A stretch of DNA of 64,000 nt from Aurelia coerulea (Eukaryota; Cnidaria; Scyphozoa; Semaeostomeae; Ulmaridae), in the NCBI GenBank assembly GCA_039566865.1, contig CM076949.1:6849501-6913500 (forward strand), given 5' to 3'. Numbering within the stretch: the stretch's first letter is position 1; each line of letters starts with the position of its first letter. The notes beneath the pieces were generated by a model, which was not told the DNA's origin, made no database searches, and saw nothing but the letters and a program-made list of their open reading frames with translations. The translations under genes were made by a program, and so were the position numbers. This document shows, piece after piece, positions 47,101-59,100 of the stretch.

Positions 47101-50100
47101 ACAAAAACTACTTCAAGTTTTATCTGTTAGAAAAGTCGATCCCTATTATTATCGCACAAAAACTTTTGCTGCAATGACTTATCAAACAGGGGGACATGTA
47201 TTTGAACGAACTCGTATATTTTGTATCCATACTTACTTAAGTTCCTTGCTTTCAAGTTGTAAAAGTCTGATTAAAATTTGTGTTTAATCTATTTTTGTGT
47301 AGGTCCCAAATCGATTCCGGTTTCCGTTTTATCCGCAAATCCATTGGTATGCTGCATTGCGATATGTAGAGCTGCTCGAGAAAGATCTGGAAATTAGGGA
47401 GAAAAAGATGGGTGCATCAGAGAAAGAGTTCTTGGAGAACAAAGAAAATTATGGTGAGGTTGAAAATGATGTCATGAAGACTTCAAAAAACGTAAAGAAG
47501 GAGACGAAAGAGATCTCAAATGACGCAGTAACATCGAGCGAAATAATCGAGGAGAATGGTGATCACGAAAATAAACATAGCATACCGAAAGATGTACCAT
47601 GGGAACCTATTGTCATGACAGAGTTCGAAGTTATTGGAGTTAAACAACTGATTGAAAGATTGAGAAATTGGGACAGAGCTATCAATAATTATCCATCGGA
47701 GGTTACAGATCAGAAAGCTCTGTTGGATCGACTTGAGGTTAGCTTATTTTTGTCACTTTTTAGACAGAGAACATTCTTTTTGAAGAAGAATAACCACTTT
47801 TAAGAAACCATAATATCGGTAACTTCAACCTGATTTGCTGGAGCAAATCTGATGCGATGATTTTGAGGCTGACTTTCCAAAAATTCGAAGAGAACTTGAT
47901 CAGCATTAATGCCATTTATAGCTCTTACAGTAATGATATTGTTTAGTAACAATAGACTCACTGCCATCATATTCTAACTACAGAAAATTGAGCAAACATA
48001 AGAAACCCAAAATTCTGGCTCTAGTTTTGGTGTAAAAAGGGTTCTGATCAAGGTGGATAAAATGGTGCGATGGCTACAGGTTTTATCTCATAGACAATTA
48101 ATGTACAACTTCTAAGGTGCTAGCCCCACTTTTATTGCGCATTGTTTGCATCGAAATTGCCTTTGAAAAGAGTTGAAATTGAAAACTGAGCACTTCGTTG
48201 AACTAAAAATTGTAGAAATCGCGTTTCCTTTTCAGGTTGGGTCATTGTAGTTAACGAGAAAGCAAATCATTTAGTTAATTTTACTGTTTCTGCAACGAAT
48301 GCAAGATATGTCAAAACCTGTCTTGTTTTCAGAAAGGACGATGAAATAACGTTGATTTATAAATATTTGTTCATAGGAACTAATTGAAATGCATGAGAAT
48401 GATGATCCCTGGTTGGCAACAAGAGGACTTGATCCATTTGATCAACTGGATAATTACATGGAAGAGACGGTTAGTTAGACTGACGACGTGATTCTTTGTT
48501 CAACGTTTTTAATCTGATGTTTTTATTTTCTCTCATACAAGGACTCACGCCCAAACAGATTCAAAACAGAGACTAAGACCCCGTTTACACGGTAGCGGAT
48601 CACTTTTGATTCGATACAAAAAGTGTTGCGGATCAGCCTCCCGTTTACACGAGCTCGAAGTGATCCGATACACTTCTGCACCGCTATCCGCATCAATTTG
48701 ATCCTGATACGAAAGCGAACTCGTTTTGTGTCGGATCACTTTTGTATCGGATCACTCTTGCTCTGCGCCGTGTAAACGCAAGTGATCCGCATCAATTTTG
48801 ATTCGGATTCGTTACGAGAGTATTTTCCATACAAACGAGGTTTAATCATAATTGCAGATTGTTTTGAAATGTTGACGTTAAAAGGCTTTCACTGAAAATC
48901 CGAGAAAATATTGAATGTGACATCGCCCTATTTCTATAGTGACTGCTGATCCGCTACCGTGTAGACGAGACCGTGATCCGATACAATTTTGATCCGCTAC
49001 CGTGTAGACGGGAGGGTAATCCGTAACACTTTGATCCGCAACACTTTTGATCCGCTACCGTGTAAACGGGGTCTAAAATCTTACGAGAGATCTGAAGAAA
49101 AATTGAACTTTTCCCATCCTTTGAGCGTCGAAAGAAAAGTCGAACGTCGCCTCGAACGTCGTTTCGAACGTTTCTTCGCTTCGAAAAGTCGAACTTTGAT
49201 CTAATCAACCAATCAACGCTAGGAATAGGCACGTGGTCTGACCTTATTAAGAAAGTATCAATCTGATTGGTCCCGTCGTAAACGCGGTGGAGATGGCCTA
49301 AATTAATCTTCGTTTTGAAGCTGTATGGTCATGAGTCTCAGTTTGAATCCATAACATCATCCATTTCAATGGGGAAAACTGAGACTCATCGTCATAAGTC
49401 TAGCGGTTAATAGGGATTTTTTATTCTTTATAAGAAGCGGGGTAAATGCAGCTAATGCACCTGGAGGGACAAGGGGAGGGGAGGGGAGGGGAGGGTAGAG
49501 GAGTGCAGTGTGAAGTGCAATAACTGTACGTGGACTGCATCAGTTGCAAGAGTGACGCGAAGGACGAGATAAGAGAATTTTAAAGCTTGTAGATATTGTA
49601 TTCTGTGTATTTCAGATTCCTGATTTTAAATGCAGCTTGGATTAACTCGATACATTCATAACATGTTATATGTGTCAATCTAGGGCTGTATCACTCCATA
49701 CATCCGCCGTGTCAAGAAAACAAAGGTTGAAGAAAAAGTTGCGAAAGTTCGGAAGCCAAGAGCTCCATCAAGTTCAGTGAATCGAAAGAGGAGACTTCGG
49801 TGTGGTGATTGCGACGGCTGCAACCGGGGGAACTGTGGAGAGTGCAAGTATTGCTTGGATATGCCGAAGTTTGGCGGCCCTGGAAAGATGAAGCAATCTT
49901 GTATTTACAGAATCTGTTTGAACGTAAGTCAAGGCATATGTCTACGTATCATCATCTTTTAAAAGGTGATTTGAATCGAAACTGTTTATAGATGCTCATG
50001 AAGGGCACTGTTGAATGATAAAAACTTCTGCTTAACATTTTTTGATGCCTTGTTTCATTTTCGAGTTATTCATTATTTTGTATGATTGGCTGATGACTTA

Positions 50101-53100
50101 ATTTTGTTTGCTCAAAGTATAATAATAATAATTTATTTATATATGATATTTATAATGATTTATTTATTTACAGTTGGTGTAAGCAATAGTTTTAAAGAAA
50201 CTAATAAATGCCAACTATCCACAATACAACGTAAAGATAGAAAATATAAACGTAGATATATACGTGGTCTATGCACATATTATCTGCAGATGTTGCAACG
50301 GCAAGTATCTCCCTTAAAGGAAAGGAACTAAAAGAAAGGATGTATACAAAAGGGTGACTATGCTTTCAACGAGAAATCTAATCAAAAACTCTTTTCAGTG
50401 AATATGTCTTTTTCAAACATCACATTGATGCATGAGACAATTCATATAAATTCATTTAGCTCAGTTGAAATGTTTCTTGCAACTGTAACCTTTAAAAGAT
50501 AAGATACAGCTATATTTCCATATATTATCCTGGTAATTTTCAAACAAGATGATGTCATCAATCAGCTGATACTTAAAATCATTGGATAACTTGAAAATGA
50601 AAGGAGATGTCAAAATATTTTAAACAGGGTTTCCTATCATTCGGTATTGCTATTAATTTTCATCAATAAAAGTTTTTCGCTTCAGGCCACCTTTAACAAC
50701 ATTATTCTGTGGTAAAGATATTTTCATAGCGTCCATGAGGCACTTGGGTAAAGGTAATTGGCCAAAAACATGCAGCAAAATTATGTTTGAAATTTTACAG
50801 TGATATAGCTTGGCTCTACTTGATTTGTGAATTTTTTTTTCTCGTTAGGGAGGAAAGAACAATTTGAGTAGTTGAGACTTGTACGTCGTCTCTTAATTTC
50901 ACGTTTCTATCTTCACTCTTTTTGCAGAATTGTACGAATGAATTATGTTATAAATTTCAAATGTACTAAGATGATTGTACCTTTCTGTGGCAAAGATTGA
51001 AAATGAACAAAGTTTTACTTTGAGTATCTCATTTCTAACATATTTTGACGCAAAAGACAGTAACTTCTTGTGGATACTTTTCACGAAAGATATTTTGTTC
51101 ACAGCACACGAAGGCCTTCCAAACTAGCGTTATCTTCAAAAAGTTTGTCTGCTTGTGATTGTTTAATTGATGTTCCATGAGTTTGCTGCTAAGGAGGTGT
51201 CCAATCATCTCCCAAAATCGTGCATCATGGAAATGGTTCCAGAGCTACAGCTGCTAATGTATAGTTTGGCTGGTAAATGAAACCATCCATGCTCACAACT
51301 CCGGTTACTTTTCTTTTAGCATAGGGCTCGAATCTTTGAGAAGGTGGGTGTAAAATTCTATTGTAAAATTCTAAATTTCTTTTGGTTAAACTGCTTGAAA
51401 GGAACTTATGATACTTTGCTGTAAATCTGCCTTGGAAATTTGTTGATATCTTGATCTGTTTCAAATGGCGGCAGTTATTATATTTATGTCTTATTACCAC
51501 CATATTTTAGATTTTCATCAACTATGATGTTCTTGAAGATTGTATCATTGTCCCTCTATTGATTATGGTTTAAATTTTTTCAAATTTTCATAAACTTTTT
51601 CGAAAACAATGAAAATGCTGTCATGCCGAAAATAATCAAGATGTCAAAAAATTCCACGGCAGATTTACAGCAAAGTACCCTAAGTTCCTTGTCCTTTCAA
51701 GCCATTCAATTCAAAGAAAAATGCGATAGAATTTTACACCAACCTTAAGATTCGAGCCCTATGTTGTTTCTTTTACTTCACCGTTTGTGATACCTCATGT
51801 GAACCGACCTCCTCTCTGTCTGTAAATTTCCATCATGCACGATAATTTCTATCATAGAAAGTATTCAATCACGGTGGAGCACTTTTTGGTATGTCAAGTG
51901 CCAAGGATGGAAAAGATCTTTTAACTTTAATGCCCGAAACAAGTCGTTGTAAAAATTTCTGTGAGAACCGCTCAAGAAGAGCATCAAGCATGATATGGAA
52001 TGAGTTGAACAAATTTTGAAGATTGATTATTGATTTTCAATCGCAACGATAAATGATACTCCTTAGGCAAATTTTGACTTCCCGAATTACAAACAGTATC
52101 CTTCATATAAAATTTAATGGTCTGGCAGCACCCTAAATTGAAGAACAACTTCCGTAAGGATGTTGGAAGTGAATTTAAGAAACGTTCGGATTTTGACGTA
52201 CCATTAACTTCCCCTTTTTCGCTTTTCTTTGTTTAGCCCTTTTCTTTTGTTCTCCGTTCCTTTTTTTCTTTCTTCCTGGAGACCTGAAAGAATTTCTGGG
52301 ACCATTGATTCCATGGTTCGCTATTTTTCCACCCCTGTCAAGTGCTCTTTGAACTATTTTACGAGTCGAAATACTGATTCCAGCTAAAACTATTCCCGTT
52401 ATTCTGTCTTCTAGCCAACCTTACCAACATCTGCAAAATGTGCAATTTGCGAAGAAGTGAAGACTGAAGACGACAACCCCATAATGGAATGCAGCCTTTG
52501 TGCTCGATTAACACATCCATCATGTTTTGACAAGAAGGGGCCATGTACGATTTCGCAGACTTTAAATAACTGTTGGGAATGCCCAAACTGTTGTCAAGAT
52601 GAGGAGGTTAGTGTTTTGTCATTTTTTACGGCTCTACCTTCAAAAAGCTTGCAAAAGTGTATTTTGAGAATTTCTGCTATTGCCTAGCATCTAGGGGTGT
52701 TATCAGACAAAAAAGCAAGCAGAATTATCCAGATAGTAGACGGCGTTCTCTCATATCGTTCGACATTTTTAAAACATAAACTCGATGAAACTCACGAAAT
52801 GATAAAACAAAAAAATAAGTTCTTTCAGTGGTATAATAATGCCGTAAGCATAAAAGATTTTGGTTGTCTTGTACTTATGTCACTGAACTGTAGTGTACCT
52901 ATTCCTGTAGTTTTTCAAGGAAAATTTGGGGAGGATTTATCAAGGTTTTCTTTAAAGAGAACATGCCTTTGTATTGCTCGACATTTGCATAACCGAGTGA
53001 TAAAAAATTGGGGCTTTCAAATTTGAGGGCATACCATATAGGTGACATACAGTCATTAACTGCAACCCTACATTGACTATTTGTTCGTTTTGCCTTGCTG

Positions 53101-56100
53101 TTTTCTGTTTTAGTATGGGCTCACCGTTTTATTATTTTAAGTTAATTCTCATCATTAAATCATTTTTTAGGCGGGTGACTTCGATCCTGAACTCGTGCGG
53201 GGGAAAATGGATCCAATCAAACGAAAGCTTGCAGCTTCAGTGGGATCTACGGAACTCAAGGTAAGTCAGCAAAATGTAGTTCTTTACCATCTTTGTCTCT
53301 CTTCAGATTTTAATTTTCTTCGTTTGAATTTGTGTATTTTATAGCATAGGTTCCAAATCTTTTTCTCGGCGTAAAAAGGTGGGTGTAAAATTCAATGACC
53401 TATTTCTTCTGTTTTAATGACTTGAAAGAAACTTTAGATACTTATCTATAATTCTACCGTTGGACTTTCCCGAAATTTTGGATATTTTTCGAAATTACAG
53501 CGTATCTTACATTTCAACTCATTTGAGGATGTGACGTCATCAAATTCCTAAATCATAAACCAGATGAGTGACAGACTTTTGCTTGATACGATATTGTAGG
53601 CATTTATAAACTATGGTGTTCTTCGAAGTTACGTCATGTTACGTCAAACAGTTTAGAAATTACAATGGTTTTAAGTTTTTTTGAAATTTTTTCTTGAATT
53701 CTTGAAAAAGAAGAAAATCACTCTAAATCTGAGAATATCGAAGATTTCCAATGGTAGAATTATAGAGAATTAGCTAAAGTTTCTTTGAAGTCATTCAGTT
53801 CAAAGAAATAGGTCACTCAATTTTACACCAGCCTTTTTAAAGATTTGGAACCTATGCTGTATTTTATATCGTAGTTAGTTTAGATTCTAATTTACTTCTT
53901 GTACCTTGAGCAATTCTTCAGAGCTCCCTGAAAACCAGTTTGTCGGCTGACGGTGCAACCGTAATAAAACAACATGAAATAAAATGCTTTTGACGATCTC
54001 TTGATTGACAATGCTACTTATTTCCCTTGCAAACCTACCAGTTACCATTACGAACCCCAGCACCGGCAAGGATGTGCACTTGAGTGGTTTAAATCATGTC
54101 TGTTTGATAGAAAGCAATATGTTTCCATTAATGAAAGAAATTCTAAGTTGCTCTCGATTACTCGTGGTGTGCCACAAGGCTCTGTACTAGGCCCATTGCT
54201 TTTCTTATATACATCAATAATCTACATAGTGCTTCTAAGAAACTTAAGTTTCATCTACTGTGAATCCAAAGATTTATCCAACCTGATTTAAATTGTCAAC
54301 AAAGAGTTGAAATAAGTAAGGAAATGGCTTGATGCTAATAAATTATCACAAAACATTGATGAGACAAACTGTTTGATCTTCCATTCTTCATCTGTCAAAG
54401 TTCCTTCTGATTCTGCTGTCAAAATAGGGAAGAAACATGTTAACAGGGTCAAGTTTGTTAAATTCTTACGTCTCCTCTTAGATGAGCATCTAAGCTGGAA
54501 ACCTTCTCGGTGAACTTTCTAAAAAATTAGCTAGAGCATGTGGAATGTTTTTCAAAATTAGAATCTTACTACCATTTGATGTTTTAATCTGTCTGTACAA
54601 TGCTTTGTTTCTGTTCTTCTTACAATATGGTCTTATTGTTTGGAGTCAAACATTTACGTCATACGTTGATCCAATTTTCAAATTACAGAAAAAAGTGTAG
54701 TCAGAGCTATCTCATTTCAGCCTCGCTTGTCACCCTCTCTTCCAATCTTCAATGATCTGAAACTTCTGAAGCTTTCTGAAATTTTTGAACTCCAACTCAT
54801 AACTTTTGTTTATGAATCTGTTATTAAAACTTCACCTAGTTGCTTTCATGACTTCTTCTTATTCAGTTCATCTGTTCATCAATATTCCACAAGAAAGGCC
54901 AGTCGAGGTGATCCATATATGTCTCGTAAAAACAGTCTTCAATATGGTTTAAAGTCAATTCGATATCTTGGTGCTGAACTCTGGAATGCATTACCCATGG
55001 AACTCCGAATTGCCCCATCAAAGATATCTTTCAAAACAAAACTGAAAATATAGTTATTGAACAAGTCAACCAATGAATCTAAGCTATGTTGATACTTGCA
55101 CAGTCTGCTGAATATTCTATATGAATCAAATGCGGAAATTTATTGAAGTTCGTCTGATAATGTCTTACAACAGGGGGGGGGGGGGGGGGGGGCTCTCTCC
55201 TCGATTAGTTTACCTGTTGACAGAGCTTCTCCTTTAAGTAATTCCCTGCATACAATTTATATCTTTCCCACTCTTGTATTTGTATATTGTATATTGTATA
55301 TTGTATATTGTATATTGTATATTGTATTAATTTTCTGAGTAACATTGTATTGATTTTCTGTAATATTTTATATCTTTGTAGTTTAGCTATTTGTTTGTAC
55401 AGTTAGAATTATAAATTGTATGTAGTAGAATTTAAATCATATGAAACTGAAGTTTATTTTATATTTTGCTCATTTAAGACCAAATACAAACTCATGATTT
55501 TTCTTATTGCAGGAAACGGATCAAGTTCGAAAACGAAGGCGAACAGTAGTAAGTCGCTGCTATTTTGCTTTGCATTAAATTTTTTAAAGTACTTTTTCAA
55601 AGGGCCTATTTCATGATTGTGTGATCACAAATGGTTGTTTACAGCAGTTTTCTGTATTCATGTGATCAGTTGAATATCGACCAATCACTTGCCGAAAATT
55701 TGATGGATGTTGACAGGTTGAGTATACGCTGTCCTTATATACAGACACATTACCTTTAGTGCCTTCTCTTCTCCATACAACTTTTTAGTTGGTTCTAGCC
55801 TGATCCATTGTTTCTAGTATCATTCACTACTAGTGCAACGCTATATTAGAATGTTGAAATGCACGTTAAACTTTTTTGACCGCTGTTTTACCCTATTTTT
55901 CCCCTTCTAGGCCGGGGATGACTCAACGAGTAAAAAATCTAAAAAGGTATGTTAACTCATTGTTTTTTACGTGTAATCGTCATACCCAGGGCTTTGTCAA
56001 GGCTAATTTTCACTCTGTCGAACTTTTCTTATGAACTGGAAATCTATTTTTTATGAGAGAAAATATCGCTTTGAATTGAAAAGAATGTTACGTCTGATAA

Positions 56101-59100
56101 ACCTTTTATTATGTAAAATTCCGTCCGCTCGGAAAATTCGACTGAGTAGAAATTAACCTTAACACGATGTCATTTTCACGCGAAACTTACTCACTATTGC
56201 ATTGCGAGATGGTTTTCAGCACCTTTCGCATCTAGTACAACGTGCCTGGGTTAGATTAATATAAACAGCTAAATCTTAATTTGGAAACAGTTCCATGTAG
56301 TATGTTTCATAGCATAGGGCTCAAATCTTTCAAATCTTTAAAAAGGTCAGTGTAAAATTGTATTGCACTTTTATTTTAATTGGATGGCTTGAAAGGAACT
56401 TGAAGTACTTTGCTGTAAATCTGCCGTGGAAATCTTTTCATATCCTGATTTTTCTCAAAATTGCGGCAATTTAATTATTTTTGAAAAAATTCATGGAAAA
56501 TTTTGAAAAAATTCAAATCATCGTAAATCCTTAACTAATAGAGGAAACATTGTATAACTTTCAAGAAAACCATAGTTTATGAAGGTCTATAAAATGGTGG
56601 CAAGCAGAAATCTGTAGCTTTTCTAGTTTAGGATTTAGAAATTTGATGACGTCATAGCCTCAAATTTAATAAATGTCGCCATATTGAAACTAATCGATAT
56701 ATCAATAAATTGCCACGGCAGATTTACAGCAAAACCCCTGAGTTCCTTCCAAGCCATTTAATTCAAAGAAAACTGCAATAGCATTTTACACCCACCTTTT
56801 TAAAGATTTGATCCCTATGTTATGTTTCATTTCATTTTCATTTCATTTTCATTTTATATTCTTTAAACGGGGTTAAATATACAGTTAAATACTGATTTCC
56901 AAACTGCCCTGTAAAGTAACAACAAAATAAATATCTTTAATCTTGAAATTTACATATGAGGATAAAGATCAAAATAAAAAGGTATGTAAATAAGAAGTTT
57001 AACCGAAAAGATTACTTGCTGGTTTTATATTCAGCTTTGAATTGATTTAAGGTGGACGCTGTCTTGACATGGGCGCTAAGGTTATTCCATAATCGTGCTC
57101 CTCTTTAAGCAAAGCACCGTTGAGCACTGGACGTTTCGCTTCTCCATGGGCTTCTCAATGGATTGACTGATGTTTTTATCATGGCCGATAGCCAATCACT
57201 AGTTGCTGATAGTAGCTGCACATTCTATTTTACCCTAAATGTTATTCCCGTAGAATCTGAGACTCCTCCCGATACAATTTCAATCCATTGTATCGGGGAA
57301 ACGGTTTCTTAACCAAACAGAAACGGCTTTTAGCTTTCAACGTTGAGAATATACAGTACAGTTCATTGGTGACTTAACACCTTCACCTAACACCTTCGAA
57401 AGAATTTGTTTCAGAATTCATGACTTTTCATTCCTCCAAATTCAGAGAAAGCAAAGTACAGAACCTTGACTTCTTTCTATTGTACAGGGTGTCCCAAAAA
57501 ATTGTGCCCCGTTTGCCTAAAGATTGCAACAAAAAGATTCTCGCCAAACTTTTATATGATGTTGCTCTTCAGATGTTCAAATAAAGTTTGCTGTCATCCC
57601 ATCCCCGTAAAAATCTGTTGAAAAACGATGGAGCTATGACCTTAAGAAGACTAAATTTTCCTGATGACTGAAACCAGCGGTCGGCCATTTGTCTTACTAT
57701 TTGCAGTGATTCAAGTAGCTTCACGTGAGGTAAGAAATAATTTCTGTGAGGTCAGAAATAGTGGAACTCTCCGAGGATTATCGGGATTTTCACGAGAACT
57801 ATGACATTAGAGGCTGCTGTTTCATTTTCAATCCATGAAGCTATTTATTGCTGCAAAATAGTAAGACAAAATAGCCGACCGCTGGTTTCAGACATCATGC
57901 AAATTTGGTCTCCTGAAACTCATAGCTCCATCATTTTCCAACGGATTTTTATGGGGATGGCAGCAAACTTTAATTAAGCATCTGAAGAGTACCATCATGC
58001 AAAAGTTTGGCGAGAATCTCTTGCCGTTTTGTCACAATCTTCAGACAAGCGGGTTGATTTCCAACACGCATAGTTGTCTTGGAAATGCATCATTTATTTT
58101 CAAGTATTATATCAGTGTAATCGACATTCTCTGTATTGGTGAAAAATCTTTCGAAAGAATTGTTACGAACGAAAATGGTTTTAAGTTGCGAACGAACTTT
58201 ACTGTATGATAGTGAGAAACAGTACCGGCGGAATGCCTCTTTCCCAAAGTCAGCATTTTATCACTAATTCTCCCAGAATTCTTTAAACATCGAAGAAACA
58301 AGAACATTTTCTATTTTGAGGTGGTTATTTGCGGTTTTTGATCACCTCATAAATCTCTTCCTTCGTAGATATTAGTCACACGAACGTAACTGGAGAAGAT
58401 AGTTTCTTTTAACACGCAAAAATCGAAATGCCCAGCTCACCGAACCTTTTTTACTTCAATCCAGAGCAATGAAGAAAGTGACAGTGAAAGTGAATCTGGC
58501 AGTGAGGAGGAAAGCACCCAAGACCCAGAAGAAATTACTGAAAAACAGCCGATCAAGACTAAGATTAAAACAAAGCCTGTTCATGTTGCGCTAAAATTAG
58601 TCGACCCAAAGTTCGTTGTTAGACCTAGGCCTATTTCGCCTCCGCCAGAGGACTTCCAGCTTGCTGATGGCAACACTCATGTTCTACCCAGACCTCTGTG
58701 GCTGCGGATATTTGGTTATCTGTCAAGATCAGGTCTTTGTGTTTGTATGCGAGTTTGTCGTGTATGGAATCGCTGGCTTATAAGCAATGAGTTTTGGAAG
58801 GAGATAACACTCTCGGACAGAACTATCAACTCAGTAGTGTTAGAAGGTATTGTGCGCAGACAACCTCTTAATTTGGGCCTTGTAAATTGTAATATCACGT
58901 ACAGTCAAGTGAAGTGGTTGCTGGCAAGGCTGCCACGTTTAACACAGCTGAATCTCCAGGGCAACAGCAGTACGGCTGTCACAGCTCTTCTGACTGGTAT
59001 TTGCCCACCTATTGAGTTCCTCGATATATCATGGTGCGAGGGTGTTAGAGATGATTTGCTCCTCGATCTGTTGTCTCCTACACGTGACAGCCTCTTTCCG

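Larger units (their letters stand above)
48470..49683 (+). other. KDM2: KDM2 intron 11
   Basis: 1214 bp, phase 0. Mostly a 497-bp Harbinger-like fold-back element (48577-49073) and a GGGGA tract (49468-49502) about 180 bp before the CXXC exon. Confidence 0.8.
53261..55512 (+). other. KDM2: KDM2 intron 14
   Basis: 2252 bp, phase 0. Almost fully repetitive: an inverted-repeat MITE (53343-53858), a decayed LINE (about 53970-55160), a run of 20 G (55173-55192) and a 7-bp microsatellite (55281-55327). Confidence 0.8.
55947..58464 (+). other. KDM2: KDM2 intron 16
   Basis: 2518 bp, phase 0. Contains the third copy of the 9-bp-duplicating MITE (56311-56821) and a fold-back element opening with AGGGTGTCCCAAAAA (about 57483-58055). 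Confidence 0.75.

Noticed and set aside
52697..53026. 109-codon open frame in KDM2 intron 13
   Set aside because: No recognisable domain, no usable in-phase splice sites, and the flanking KDM2 exons join directly in frame without it.
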